Source: Clavibacter capsici (GTDB lineage Bacteria; Actinomycetota; Actinomycetes; Actinomycetales; Microbacteriaceae). Taken from it: DNA of 64,000 nucleotides. Where the stretch lies: assembly GCF_001280205.1 (NCBI RefSeq), contig NZ_CP012573.1, forward strand, positions 992,001 to 1,056,000, read 5' to 3'. The position numbers were made by a program, and so were the translations under genes. Below are positions 1-8,985 of the stretch, piece after piece. Below the pieces are notes generated by a model. It worked only from the letters and a program-made list of their open reading frames with translations. It ran no database searches and had not been told where the DNA came from. Within the stretch, counting starts at the first letter, position 1; each line of letters begins with the position of its first letter.

Positions 1-1334
1 ACCTCGGCGCCGTCGGCGTCGAGGAAGCGCACGAGGGCGCCGGGCTCGCCCGACCGGGGGTTCCGGATCTCGGCGAGCGGCAGCTCCTGGATCCCCTTCT
101 GCACCACCGCGCCGCGCGCGTACCGCACCTCGACGTCGTCGTCGAGGGCGTCGCGGATCCCGTCGAGCGGCGTCACCACGTGCTCGGGGATGACGGTCGC
201 GCTGCCGCCGCCCTGCGTGCGCGCCTCGACGGCGTTGTGCCCGATGACGGCGACCGAGCGGAGCGCGGACGCGTCGAGCGGCAGGGTCCGGTCCTCGTTG
301 CGCACGAGCACGGTGCCGGCGGCGGCGGCCGTGCGCGCGAAGGCCACGCCGTCCTCGACCGCCACGGGCGCGGGCGCGACGGCGTCGAAGCCCTCGAGCG
401 CGCCGACGCGGGCGGCGAGGCGCAGGAGGCGCACCACCTTGCGGTCGACGTCGGACTCCGGCACGCGGCCGTCGCGCACGGCGTCGACGAGCGCGGGGCC
501 CCAGGCGCCGTCCGGGCCCGGCATCTCGAGGTCCTGCGAGGCGCGCGCGGCGTCGACGCTGCGGACGCCGGTCCAGTCGCTGACCACGACGCCGTCGAAG
601 CCCCACTCCGAGTTGAGCGGCGTCTCCAGCAGGTCGTTCTCGGTGGAGGTCACGCCGTTGATGGAGTTGTACGAGCTCATCACGAGCCAGGCGCGCGACT
701 CGACGACGGCCTTCTCGAACGCGGCGAGGTACAGCTCGCGGAGCGCGCGCTCGGACACGACGCTGTCGGCCGTGAAGCGGTCGGTCTCGTACTCGTTGGC
801 GACGTAGTGCTTGGGGGTCGCGCCCACGCCGTTCTCCTGCACGCCGCGGACGTACGCGGCGGCGAGGTCGGCGGTGAGCAGCGGATCCTCGCTGAACGCC
901 TCGAAGTGCCGGCCGCCGTAGGGCGACCGGTGCAGGTTGATGGTCGGGCCGAGCACGACGTCGACGCCCTTGCGGCGCGCCTCGACCGCGGAGGCGCGGC
1001 CGTAGCGCGCGGCGATCCCCGTGTCCCAGCTGGAGGACAGCGCGGAGGCCGACGGGAGGTTGAGCGAGGGCGAGCGCTCGTCCCACACCTCGCCGCGCAC
1101 GCCGCTCGGGCCGTCGGAGACGAGCATGCGGCGGAGGCCGATGCCCTCCACGGGCCACGTGGTCCAGAAGTCGCGGCCGGTGATCAGCTGCACCTTCTGC
1201 TCCAGCGTGAGCCGGGAGGCGAGCTCCTCGAGCGCGGCGGTGTCGGGGTCGAGCGGGGTGGGGGAGTCGTGCGGGTCCATGGGTGCTCCTGGGGTGGCGT
1301 CGGGTCGGGCGGCGGATGCGGGGTCGGCGGTCAT
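1..1334 (-). CDS. GH3 beta-glucosidase, C-terminus beyond window
   Basis: A glycoside hydrolase family 3 enzyme that would release glucose from the non-reducing end of beta-glucosides. The visible part has the GH3 N-terminal barrel: a ligand-binding segment around GPTINLHRSPYGGR, then KHYVANE, then the nucleophile motif VVVSDW with Asp near residue 253, followed by the start of the second sandwich domain (TVLVRNED). No signal peptide is evident, so it is probably cytoplasmic. The chosen ATG at 1334 overlaps the stop of the upstream MFS gene (ATGA); an ATG at 1280 has a better AGGAG and is a good alternative that removes 18 low-complexity residues. Co-transcription with the MFS transporter suggests import of a beta-glucoside followed by hydrolysis. 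The 3' end lies left of base 1. Confidence 0.92.
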   Translation of the reverse strand, partial: MTADPASAARPDATPGAPMDPHDSPTPLDPDTAALEELASRLTLEQKVQLITGRDFWTTWPVEGIGLRRMLVSDGPSGVRGEVWDERSPSLNLPSASALSSSWDTGIAARYGRASAVEARRKGVDVVLGPTINLHRSPYGGRHFEAFSEDPLLTADLAAAYVRGVQENGVGATPKHYVANEYETDRFTADSVVSERALRELYLAAFEKAVVESRAWLVMSSYNSINGVTSTENDLLETPLNSEWGFDGVVVSDWTGVRSVDAARASQDLEMPGPDGAWGPALVDAVRDGRVPESDVDRKVVRLLRLAARVGALEGFDAVAPAPVAVEDGVAFARTAAAAGTVLVRNEDRTLPLDASALRSVAVIGHNAVEARTQGGGSATVIPEHVVTPLDGIRDALDDDVEVRYARGAVVQKGIQELPLAEIRNPRSGEPGALVRFLDADGAE

Positions 1335-2608
1335 CGGACGCCCTTCACGCGGAAGGCGGCGGCCGCGCCGAGGACCCCGGCCGCGGCGCCCGCGAGGAAG
1401 AGGCCCGGGTAGCCGAAGGCGCCGACGACGCCGCTGGCGGCGGTGGGCACGAGCGACTGCGGCAGCGCCTGCGCGATGTTGACGACGCCGAGGTCCTTGC
1501 CGTTGTCGGCGTCGCTCGGCAGCACGTCGGTGATGAGCGCGAGGTCCACCGCGTAGAACGAGCCGATGCCCGCGCCGATGACGAGCTGCGCGGCGTAGAC
1601 GACGGCGAGGCTGGGGGCGAGGGCGAGGATCACGAGGCCCACGACCGCGACGAGCGCCGCGACGGCGACGAAGACCTTGCGGCGGCCGAGCCGGTCGCTC
1701 AGCCAGCCGGCGACGAAGGTGGTGGCGACCACGCCGACCACGTTGAAGAGCGTCGCCATGAACACGGCGTTCGCGACGTCGGCCTCCGCGACCCCGAGGT
1801 CGTCGATGAGGTACAGCGCGAGGTAGTTGGTGGCGGTCACGGCCGAGGCGGTGAGCAGGAAGCGCATGAGCCAGGCCCAGCCGAAGTCGGGGTTCCGGCG
1901 CGGGTCGAACACGAAGGACCCGAGGAGCTCCTTCACGCTCAGGCGCGCGGTCGGCCGCTCGGCGAGCACGCGGTCGCGGAACACGAGCGCGAAGGCGACG
2001 ACGACGATGACGCCGATCGCGCCGGGCACGAGCACCTGCTGCGTCGTGGTCGTGAACAGCTGCACGATGAAGGTGCCGACCACGAGCGAGCCGTTCTGGG
2101 CGACGCCGACGGCCGCCGCGACCCGCCCGCGGTTGCGGGGGCGCGCGGAGTCGGCCATGACGGCGATGAGCGCGGCGATGGCGGCGTTGAAGCAGCCCTG
2201 CACGAGCATCCACGCGCCCACGAGCGCGAGCACGGTCGTCGCCTGGGTCAGCAGGAACAGCGCGCCGTAGCCGAGGACGACGCCGCCGATGATCCACGGG
2301 CGGCGCATGCCGAACCGGCCCGGCGTGCGGTCGGAGAGGCGGCCGGCGAGCGGGTTCACGATGAGCGCGACGAGCGCGCCGAGGCCGAGCACGAGGCTGA
2401 GGGTGCCGGCGGTGCTGTCGGGCGCGACCTCGGCGACCTTGAGCGCGAGCGACACGATGATGGGCGGGAGCAGCGCCACGAAGAGGCCGAGGAGCGCGAT
2501 GGGCATCCCGATCTCGGCCCGGCGGGATCCGGGTGGGCGCTCGCCCTCCCGTCCGGCGCGGACGCGCGACGCGTCCTCGGTGTGCTGCTCTCGGACTGCG
2601 TCGGCCAC
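1331..2608 (-). CDS. MFS transporter, sugar-type (GPH/SLC45-like)
   Basis: About 425 residues with some 12 hydrophobic segments, so an integral membrane transporter of the major facilitator superfamily. The loop GRLSDRTPGRFG followed by RRPW is the MFS motif A region, in the form seen in GPH/SLC45 sugar porters. The GTG at 2608 is preferred because an AGGAGG lies 4 bases upstream; an ATG at 2662 would add a charged, poorly supported leader. It is followed by the GH3 glucosidase with a 4-base overlap and diverges from a TetR gene, so the likely cargo is a beta-linked disaccharide or aryl glucoside. Substrate is inference from context. A -10-like TACCGT (minus strand, 2653-2658) sits about 45 bases upstream. 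Confidence 0.87.
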   Translation of the reverse strand: MADAVREQHTEDASRVRAGREGERPPGSRRAEIGMPIALLGLFVALLPPIIVSLALKVAEVAPDSTAGTLSLVLGLGALVALIVNPLAGRLSDRTPGRFGMRRPWIIGGVVLGYGALFLLTQATTVLALVGAWMLVQGCFNAAIAALIAVMADSARPRNRGRVAAAVGVAQNGSLVVGTFIVQLFTTTTQQVLVPGAIGVIVVVAFALVFRDRVLAERPTARLSVKELLGSFVFDPRRNPDFGWAWLMRFLLTASAVTATNYLALYLIDDLGVAEADVANAVFMATLFNVVGVVATTFVAGWLSDRLGRRKVFVAVAALVAVVGLVILALAPSLAVVYAAQLVIGAGIGSFYAVDLALITDVLPSDADNGKDLGVVNIAQALPQSLVPTAASGVVGAFGYPGLFLAGAAAGVLGAAAAFRVKGVR

Positions 2609-2667
2609 GGTGCCTCCTCGTTCGGGTCCGCCCTCGTCGGCGGCTCGGCACGACGGTAGCACGCGAA

Positions 2668-2684
2668 ACCCACCGTTGGTAGGT
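2668..2684. promoter_or_regulatory. Candidate TetR operator (divergent region)
   Basis: An imperfect palindrome of ACCCACC and GGTAGGT around GTT, with 6 of 7 positions symmetric. It lies between the divergent MFS/GH3 operon and the tetR gene, next to the -10 boxes of both. Position and symmetry fit a TetR dimer site controlling both directions; binding is inferred. Confidence 0.5.
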
Positions 2685-2706
2685 ATTCGGTCCCTCCGCG
2701 GATCGC

Positions 2707-2712
2707 TAGGGT
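2707..2712 (+). promoter_or_regulatory. -10 box TAGGGT of tetR (leaderless)
   Basis: TAGGGT ends 6 bases before the ATG at 2719, so the transcript would start at or beside the start codon. No Shine-Dalgarno is needed in this arrangement. Confidence 0.5.
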
Positions 2713-2718
2713 CGAGGC

Positions 2719-3363
2719 ATGGCAGGGGCAGAGGGTCCGCGGCGCTACGCCAAGGGGGCGACCCGCCGGCGCGAGATCCTCGAGGCGGCGCTCGCCCTCA
2801 TCGCCGAGCGCGGCTACTCCGCGTCATCGCTGCAGGAGATCGCGGACGCCGTCGGGATCAGCAAGGCCGGCGTCCTGCACTACTTCGACTCGCGTGAGGC
2901 GCTCATCGCGGCCGTGCTCGAGGAGCGCGACGCGGCCTCCGCGGCGGACTACCGCCGGGCGCTGCCGGACGCGGACCCCACGGACATGGTCGGCATGCTG
3001 CTGCGCGCGAGCGCCCACAACGCGGAGACGCCCGGGCTCGTCGCCCTGTACTCGCGCCTCGTGGTGGACGCCGCCGGCGCCGACCACCCCGCGCACGCCT
3101 ACATCGCCGGGCGGTACGCGCGCGTCGTCGACGCGGTCGCGGACCAGGTGCGCGCGCTCGACGTGGAGCTGCCCGCGGGGCTCGACGCCGACTCCTTCGC
3201 GCGCCTCGCGGTCGCGGTGAGCGACGGGCTGCAGCTGCAGTGGAGCTACCGGCCCGAGATCGACATGCGCGACGCGCTCGAGCGGGCCATCCGCGCCCTG
3301 AGCGGCGGGATGCTCCCGCTCCCGGCGGCCGATCCCGCTGCGCCGGCCGCGGCGCGCGCCTGA
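2719..3363 (+). CDS. TetR/AcrR family transcriptional regulator
   Basis: A 214-residue repressor-type protein. Residues about 12-60 form a TetR helix-turn-helix: RREILEAALALIAERGY, then SLQEIADAVGISKAGVLHYF, then the linker helix SREALIAAVLEER. The remainder is a helical ligand-binding and dimerisation domain without a recognisable ligand signature. It is divergent from the MFS-GH3 operon, and a palindrome lies between them, so it probably represses that operon and itself until a beta-glucoside or related inducer binds. The promoter appears leaderless. The C-terminus is an Ala/Pro-rich tail. Confidence 0.9.
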   Translation: MAGAEGPRRYAKGATRRREILEAALALIAERGYSASSLQEIADAVGISKAGVLHYFDSREALIAAVLEERDAASAADYRRALPDADPTDMVGMLLRASAHNAETPGLVALYSRLVVDAAGADHPAHAYIAGRYARVVDAVADQVRALDVELPAGLDADSFARLAVAVSDGLQLQWSYRPEIDMRDALERAIRALSGGMLPLPAADPAAPAAARA

Positions 3364-3399
3364 GCGGCCGGTCCCCCCCCCGGCGTCCCGCGCCCGGCG

Positions 3400-4707
3400 T
3401 CAGAGCCGGCCGGTGGCCTTCAGCTGGATGTAGCGGTCGGAGAGCGCGGGCGGGAGGTCGGCGGGCGCGCCCGTGACGACGTCCGCGCCGAGCCGCCGGA
3501 CGGCCGCCTCCACGCGCGCCACGTCGAGCAGCGCGCGCTCGGCGGCGGCGGCGCGGTAGACGGCGGCGCGGCCGGAGCGGTCGGCGGCGCGCTCGGCGAG
3601 GCCGGGATCCACCACCGCGGCGACGAGCACGTGGTGCGTGCGCGTCAGCTGCGGCAGCACCTGGAGGAGCGCGCGCGAGCTGCCGGGGGAGTCGACGGCC
3701 GTGAGCAGCACCACGAGCGAGCGCTGGGACACGATGCGGCGGACGAGCGCGGGCACGGCGCTCCAGTCGGTCTCGAGGAGCTCGGGGTCCACCGGCGCGA
3801 GCGCGTCGACCATGCGCGAGACGACGTCGCCGCCGGATCCCGCCCGCACGCGCGCCCGGACGCGGCGGTCGTGCGCCACCATGTCGACCCGGTCGCCCGC
3901 GCGCGTGGCGAGCGCGGCCAGCAGCAGCGACGCCTCGAACGCGGTGTCGAGCCGGGTCTCGTCCTGGATCCGGCCCGCCGCCGTCCGCCCCGTGTCGAGC
4001 ACGAGCACCACGCGCCGGTCGCGCTCCGGCCGCCAGGTGCGCACCACCACGTCCTGCCGGCGGGCGGTCGCGCGCCAGTCGATGGAGCGGACGTCGTCCC
4101 CGCGCACGTAGTCGCGCAGGCTGTCGAACTCGGTGCCCTGGCCGCGCACCATCAGCGCGGTGCGTCCGTCGAGCTCCCGCAGCCGGGCGAGCCGCGACGG
4201 CAGGTGGCGGCGGGAGCGGAACGGGGGCAGGACCCGCACGGCGCCGGGGGAGAGGAGCGTCGCCTGGCGCGCGGCGAGGCCGAGCGGGCCGGCGGAGCGG
4301 ATCGTGACGCGCTCGGTGCGGCGCTCGCCGCGGCGCGTGGGCGTGAGGGTCAGGCGGATCGCGCGGCGCTCGCCGGCGGGGATCCGCACGCGGTCGCGCG
4401 TGGAGGACGCCCCCGCGGACGGCTGCCAGGCGTCGCGCACGACGGCGCGCAGCGCGCGCGTCCCCCGGTTGGTCACGAGGAGCACGCTCTCGCCCTGCTC
4501 GTCGAGCCGGATCCGCGCGGGCAGGACCCGCTCGAGAGCCACGGCCCGCGGGCTCCCGGCCAGAGCCAGGTCGAGCGCCAGGAGCAGGGCGACCAGGAGG
4601 ATCCACCCCCCGAGGAGCGCGTACGCCGCGTCCGACCCGTCGCCGAGCGCGACGAGCGGCACGATCCCCAGGAGGAGGAGCGCGACGGTCCGCCCGGTGA
4701 GGGCCAT
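3400..4707 (-). CDS. DUF58 domain-containing membrane protein
   Basis: A 435-residue protein with two N-terminal membrane segments (residues about 6-45), an exposed beta-rich region and a DUF58 domain. The family hallmark is visible as EFDSLRDYVRGDDVRSIDW, followed by RRVVLVLDTGRT, the start of a von Willebrand A-like fold. DUF58 proteins are regularly encoded beside MoxR ATPases, as here, and are thought to act with them in envelope-associated chaperone or assembly tasks. It is the last gene of the leftward operon, 14 bases after moxR. Its stop lies about 36 bases from the stop of the convergent tetR. The client is unknown. Confidence 0.87.
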   Translation of the reverse strand: MALTGRTVALLLLGIVPLVALGDGSDAAYALLGGWILLVALLLALDLALAGSPRAVALERVLPARIRLDEQGESVLLVTNRGTRALRAVVRDAWQPSAGASSTRDRVRIPAGERRAIRLTLTPTRRGERRTERVTIRSAGPLGLAARQATLLSPGAVRVLPPFRSRRHLPSRLARLRELDGRTALMVRGQGTEFDSLRDYVRGDDVRSIDWRATARRQDVVVRTWRPERDRRVVLVLDTGRTAAGRIQDETRLDTAFEASLLLAALATRAGDRVDMVAHDRRVRARVRAGSGGDVVSRMVDALAPVDPELLETDWSAVPALVRRIVSQRSLVVLLTAVDSPGSSRALLQVLPQLTRTHHVLVAAVVDPGLAERAADRSGRAAVYRAAAAERALLDVARVEAAVRRLGADVVTGAPADLPPALSDRYIQLKATGRL

Positions 4708-4721
4708 CTAGCGGCGCGCCA

Positions 4722-5675
4722 CTAGATCGGCACCTGCACCTGCGCCATGACGCCGCGGAGCACGGCGTCGACCGAGACGCCCTCGAGCTCCGCCTCGGGC
4801 CGCAGCGCGATGCGGTGGCGCAGCACCGGCAGCACCATCTCCTGCACGTGGTCGGGCGTCACGGCGTCGAAGCCGCTCAACCAGGCCCACGCGCGGCTGG
4901 CGGCGAGGAGGCTCGTGGATCCGCGCGGCGAGACCCCGAGCTGCACCGACGGCGAGCGGCGGGTCGCCCGCGCGAGGTCGACCATGTACGCGAGCACGTC
5001 GGCGCCCACGCGGACCTCGCGGACGGCGGCCTGCGCGCGATGCAGCCCGTCGGCGTCGAGGACGGGACGGACGCCCGCGGCCTCGAGGTCGCGCGGGTCG
5101 AAGCCGGTCGAGTGGCGGCGGAGCACCTCGACCTCGGCGTCGCGCTCGGGCAGGTCGAGCACGAGCTTCAGCAGGAAGCGGTCGAGCTGCGCCTCGGGCA
5201 GCGCGTAGGTGCCCTCGTACTCGACGGGGTTCTGCGTGGCGGCGACGAGGAAGGGATCCGGCAGCGCGTGGCTCTCGCCGTCGACCGTGACCTGCCGCTC
5301 CTCCATCGCCTCGAGCAGCGCCGACTGCGTCTTCGGCGGCGTGCGGTTGACCTCGTCGGCCAGCAGGATGCTCGTGAACACCGGCCCGCGGCGGAACGAG
5401 AACGCGCCCTCGCGGGAGTCGTAGACGAGGGATCCGGTGATGTCGCCCGGCATGAGGTCGGGCGTGAACTGCACGCGCGCGGTGTCGAGGCGGAGCGCGT
5501 GGCTGAGCGAGCGGACGAGGAGCGTCTTCGCGACGCCGGGCACGCCCTCGAGGAGCACGTGGCCGCGGGCGAGGAGGGCGATGATCATGCCGGTCACCGC
5601 GCCGTCCTGCCCGACGACGGCCTTCCCGACCTCGGTCCGGACGGCGAGCAGGCTGGTGCGGAGGTCGTCGGTCAT
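4722..5675 (-). CDS. MoxR family AAA+ ATPase
   Basis: A 317-residue AAA+ protein. Walker A GVPGVAKT lies at residues 44-51; Walker B is ILLADEVNR, followed by the typical MoxR run TPPKTQSALLEAMEE; the sensor region is ATQNPVEYEGTYALPEAQLDRF. The C-terminal helical lid contains SPRGSTSLL. MoxR ATPases assist folding or metal/cofactor loading of partner proteins, often those with VWA domains such as the DUF58 protein encoded next. The ATG at 5675 overlaps the stop of the DUF4350 gene, so translation is probably coupled. Cytoplasmic, full length. Confidence 0.95.
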   Translation of the reverse strand: MTDDLRTSLLAVRTEVGKAVVGQDGAVTGMIIALLARGHVLLEGVPGVAKTLLVRSLSHALRLDTARVQFTPDLMPGDITGSLVYDSREGAFSFRRGPVFTSILLADEVNRTPPKTQSALLEAMEERQVTVDGESHALPDPFLVAATQNPVEYEGTYALPEAQLDRFLLKLVLDLPERDAEVEVLRRHSTGFDPRDLEAAGVRPVLDADGLHRAQAAVREVRVGADVLAYMVDLARATRRSPSVQLGVSPRGSTSLLAASRAWAWLSGFDAVTPDHVQEMVLPVLRHRIALRPEAELEGVSVDAVLRGVMAQVQVPI

Positions 5676-6934
5676 GGATCCATTCTCCTGGTCGGGTCGG
5701 TCGGGTCCGCGGGGTCGGCGGCCCGGGCGACCCGCCGCTCGAGCGCGGCGAGGCGCCCGGCGAGGTCGACGAGGTCGCGGTCGGTGCGGGGGCGGGCGTC
5801 GAGCAGGAGGTCGCGGATCGCGGCCGGGTCCTCGGCGAGCGCGGCGGCGGACGCGGCGACCACGTCGTCGACGGACGAGAGACGGCCGAGCGCGAGCGTC
5901 GTGGCGATCCGGTCGACCGTGCCGATGCGCAGCGCGTCGAGGGCGTGCCCCCGCGCGTCCGCCCGCTGGTACAGGCGCGCGCGTCCCTCGGCGGTCTCGT
6001 CGGCGCGGACCACGACGGGCAGCCGCTCCACCACGAGCGGCCCGAAGCGGCGGCCGCGCCACACGGCGGCGGCGAGGGCGGCGGCGCCGATCAGCAGGAT
6101 CGCCGGGGTGACCCACCCGGGCGTCAGCTCGCCGAGCGTGGGCGGCGCGTCGCCCGCGGCGTCGTCGGGCGACGGCGTGTACCAGACGAGCCGCGGCCGC
6201 TCGCCGAGCACGCCGAGCGCGAGGGCCGCGGATCCCTGCTCGGCGATGCGGTCGTTCGTGAGGATCGGGTCGGCGCCGAGGACCGTCACGGTGCCGCCGG
6301 GCAGGACGGCCGACGGCACCTGGAGGAGCGCGAAGGCGTCGCCGGTGTCGTCGGGGAAGCACGTGACGGCGGTGGACGCGTCGTCGCCCACGTAGCGGAA
6401 GACGGGCGCGTCGTCGGGCACGGAGCCGGCGGCCCGCGCGGCGGGCAACGGGCAGTCGGCGTCGAGGGCGCGGTCGGCGGACTCGGCCGCGCCGCCCGCC
6501 GCGACGTCGGGCGCGATCGCCCGCAGCGCCCGGAAGTCGGGGGCGAGGATCACGGTGCGGGGGGAGAGGCGGCCGACCTCCGCGAGCCGGTCGTCGTCGA
6601 GCCGGTCGGACGTGGGGCCGAGCACGAGGGTCGCGTCGTCGGCGTCCCCGACGGCGGCGCGCGCCTCGGCGAGCGTCGAGGCGAGCGTGACGTCCACGCC
6701 CCGGTCGGCGAGCACGCGCGCGAGCGCCTGCGTGCCGGAGGGCGCCGGGTCGTCGGGGGCGAGCGGCTCGCCCTGCCGCGCGGCGCCGCCGACCGCGAGC
6801 GAGGCCACCGCGACGAGGACGGCGAGCGCGGCCAGCGCGATCCACGTGCCGGCCCGGCGGAGCGCCTGGCCGGGAGTGCGGGTCTCGGACGGCGCGACGT
6901 CGGCGCGCGCGGGAGCCGGCGCCGGCGCGCTCAC
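5672..6934 (-). CDS. DUF4350 domain-containing membrane protein
   Basis: About 420 residues. A membrane segment near residues 30-50 is followed by an extracytoplasmic DUF4350 region, which has a GTQALARVLADRGVDV helix and an ILAPDFRALRAI strand typical of this fold. A second membrane segment (VTPAILLIGAAALAAAVW) precedes a cytoplasmic tail rich in Arg and Asp. The start is a GTG at 6934 that overlaps the stop of the DUF4129 gene (GTGA). DUF4350, DUF4129, MoxR and DUF58 genes commonly cluster in actinobacteria; their joint role is not established, though envelope biogenesis is usually assumed. Confidence 0.82.
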   Translation of the reverse strand: MSAPAPAPARADVAPSETRTPGQALRRAGTWIALAALAVLVAVASLAVGGAARQGEPLAPDDPAPSGTQALARVLADRGVDVTLASTLAEARAAVGDADDATLVLGPTSDRLDDDRLAEVGRLSPRTVILAPDFRALRAIAPDVAAGGAAESADRALDADCPLPAARAAGSVPDDAPVFRYVGDDASTAVTCFPDDTGDAFALLQVPSAVLPGGTVTVLGADPILTNDRIAEQGSAALALGVLGERPRLVWYTPSPDDAAGDAPPTLGELTPGWVTPAILLIGAAALAAAVWRGRRFGPLVVERLPVVVRADETAEGRARLYQRADARGHALDALRIGTVDRIATTLALGRLSSVDDVVAASAAALAEDPAAIRDLLLDARPRTDRDLVDLAGRLAALERRVARAADPADPTDPTRRMDP

Positions 6935-7620
6935 GCGGCCCCCGCGGCCACGGGCTCGTGCCGCACGGGCACGGCCGTCCGCAGCTCCTGGTCGAGCGCG
7001 TCGAGGCGGTCGACCATCTCCTCCGTGCCCGGGCGCCCGAGGTACCGCACGGCGTCGAAGTCGTCGGCCGCCGCCAGCAGGCGCGCGGCGTGGCCGGGGT
7101 GGGCGGATCCGGCGCGCCGGGCGAAGCCGCGGGCGGTGGTGCCGGGATCCACCGCCACGATCGTGCGCTCGGCCTGGTCGCGCGCGATCGCCCGGAAGAG
7201 GTCGGACGCGGCGGCGGTGAGGTCGCCGGCGCTCCGTGCCGCGGCGGCCGCGCGGCGCAGCTCCTCCGCCGAGCGCCGGTCGTCGGATCCGAAGAGCCCG
7301 TCGCCGTGCTGGGCGGCCCGGCGCCTGCGGTCGCGGCGCGGCGCTCCGAACACGAGGAACGCGACGACGACGGCGGCGAGCACGAGCGCGCCGATCACGA
7401 CGGGCGCGAGATCGACGAGGCCCCCGCCCGCGCCGGTGAACAGCCGGGCGAGCCAGCCGCCCACGGCCTCGGCCGCGAGGTCGAGCGCGTTCGGGCGGGC
7501 GGCCTCGTACTCGGGCTTCGCGAGCTCGTCGAGGAGGAGGCGGCGCGCGTCGTCGGCGTCCGGATCCAGCGGGACGGCGGCCGCGCGTGCGAACGCCGCG
7601 AGGAGGACGGCGCCGGTCAC
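6931..7620 (-). CDS. DUF4129 domain-containing protein
   Basis: A 229-residue protein with a hydrophobic N-terminus, one clear membrane segment near residues 63-85 (VVIGALVLAAVVVAFLVFG) and a basic stop-transfer region. The C-terminal DUF4129 domain (about 130-215) includes AASDLFRAIARDQAERT and TARGFARRAG. The family resembles the helical part of transglutaminase-like membrane proteins, but no catalytic Cys is present, so a structural or adaptor role is more likely. GTG start at 7620 overlaps the upstream stop; the end overlaps the DUF4350 start. Part of the five-gene operon. Confidence 0.82.
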   Translation of the reverse strand: MTGAVLLAAFARAAAVPLDPDADDARRLLLDELAKPEYEAARPNALDLAAEAVGGWLARLFTGAGGGLVDLAPVVIGALVLAAVVVAFLVFGAPRRDRRRRAAQHGDGLFGSDDRRSAEELRRAAAAARSAGDLTAAASDLFRAIARDQAERTIVAVDPGTTARGFARRAGSAHPGHAARLLAAADDFDAVRYLGRPGTEEMVDRLDALDQELRTAVPVRHEPVAAGAA

Positions 7621-8864
7621 GCGCGTCCCGGGCCGCCCGCGGGCGACCGGTACGGGTCGCGGGCGTCGGGCCCGGTGGCACCGGGTGCGCCCGCCGCGCG
7701 CTCCTCCGCGAACCGCGCGAGCTCGAGGTCGAGGCCCTCGCGCCGCATCCGCAGGTCGATGTAGACGATGGCGGCGTTCGCCGACGTGACCACCCCGCCG
7801 ACGCTGCCGATCACGACGCTCACGACGACCGTGAGCAGCTGCGTCGCGAGGTAGAAGAGCACCGAGGCGTCGAAGGCCTGGAAGTCGAGCTCGCCGTTCG
7901 GGAAGAGCAGCGTCTGCAGGATCGAGGTGAGCAGCGTGAGCGGCACGGTGACGACGTTCGTGGCCACCCAGACGATGGCGCCGGTGAGCAGCAGGATCCC
8001 GAGGACGCGCCAGAACGACCCGACGGTCAGCGACCACGACCGCCGCGCCGCCGCGAACGGGCGCATCCGCTCGATCACGATGGCGCTCGGCACGAGCGCC
8101 AGGCGCGTGGAGACCCAGACGGCCACGACCACGAGGCCCATCACCCCGAGCACGCCGACGAGGATCCCGACCGCGACGCCCGCGCCGCCCGCGAGCACCA
8201 GGAGCGCGACGACCCCGGCGAGCACCGCGAGGACGAGGGTCCAGGCGGCGGTGAGGAAGAGGCTCCACAGCACGAGCGGCCCGAGTCGCGGCCGCGCCAG
8301 GCGCCACAGCGCCCGCATGCGGAGGCGCTCGCCGAGCGTGCCGCGGGCGACCTCGCTCGCGACCACGCCCTGGAGGAACGACGACGCGACGATCGACAGC
8401 ACGAGCGTGACGATCGTGGTGATGACGACCGCGGCGACGCCGCCCGCGATGATCGGCCCCTGGTCCGCCTCCCGGGCGGAGAGGATCCGCGAGATGACGA
8501 AGCCGGACACGCCGCCGACGAGCACGAGCGTGACGACGCCCACGAGCCCCTGGATGAGCAGCGCGCTGCCGACCGTGGGGCCGGGGTTCCTGCGCAGCGC
8601 CTGGAACGAGCCGGCGAGGATCGCGCCGAGGCCGAGCGGCCGGAGCGGGAGGAGGCCGGGCTTGGGCGGCGGGGTCCAGGCGGGCGCGGAGCCCCAGGCG
8701 GGCGCGGGCGGGTACGGCTGGCCGTGGCCGGGAGCGGGGACCTGCGCGGGACCCGCCGGCGGGCCCGCGACGCCGGCGCCCTGGCCCCGTCCGTCCGGAT
8801 CCGGGGATCCGCCCTGCCCGGAGGACGCGCCGCCCGGGGCCTGCCAGCTCTGGTCATCGGTCAC
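7617..8864 (-). CDS. Multi-pass membrane protein, GDPD membrane-domain-like
   Basis: About 415 residues. The first about 95 residues are Pro/Gly/Gln-rich and probably cytoplasmic; the rest holds about six membrane segments, with a fold like the membrane domain found in some glycerophosphodiester phosphodiesterases. The phosphodiesterase catalytic domain itself is absent, so no enzymatic activity is claimed. GTG at 8864 (VTDDQSW) was chosen because GGGAGG stands about 10 bases upstream and longer starts only add basic sequence. It is the first gene of the leftward operon and divergent from mtrA. Confidence 0.75.
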   Translation of the reverse strand: MTDDQSWQAPGGASSGQGGSPDPDGRGQGAGVAGPPAGPAQVPAPGHGQPYPPAPAWGSAPAWTPPPKPGLLPLRPLGLGAILAGSFQALRRNPGPTVGSALLIQGLVGVVTLVLVGGVSGFVISRILSAREADQGPIIAGGVAAVVITTIVTLVLSIVASSFLQGVVASEVARGTLGERLRMRALWRLARPRLGPLVLWSLFLTAAWTLVLAVLAGVVALLVLAGGAGVAVGILVGVLGVMGLVVVAVWVSTRLALVPSAIVIERMRPFAAARRSWSLTVGSFWRVLGILLLTGAIVWVATNVVTVPLTLLTSILQTLLFPNGELDFQAFDASVLFYLATQLLTVVVSVVIGSVGGVVTSANAAIVYIDLRMRREGLDLELARFAEERAAGAPGATGPDARDPYRSPAGGPGRA

Positions 8865-8956
8865 AGTGAGCCAGCCTCCCACAGGCGCCCCGCGAAGTCC
8901 CGCGCCCACCGGGCGGCGCGTGCCCGGCCGATGCCGCGGATCCACCGGCTACCCTG

Positions 8957-8980
8957 GGGGTTCCGAGGACAGGGAACCCC
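8957..8980 (+). promoter_or_regulatory. Hairpin at mtrA ribosome-binding region
   Basis: Perfect 8-base inverted repeat, 8957-8964 pairing with 8973-8980, around GAGGACAG. A -10-like TACCCT at 8950-8955 precedes it, so a transcript would carry the hairpin as its 5' leader. The purine-rich sequence that could serve as Shine-Dalgarno lies in the loop and the 3' arm, 6-20 bases before the ATG. It could be an operator or an RNA element; which is unknown. Confidence 0.4.
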
Positions 8981-8985
8981 GCTTC

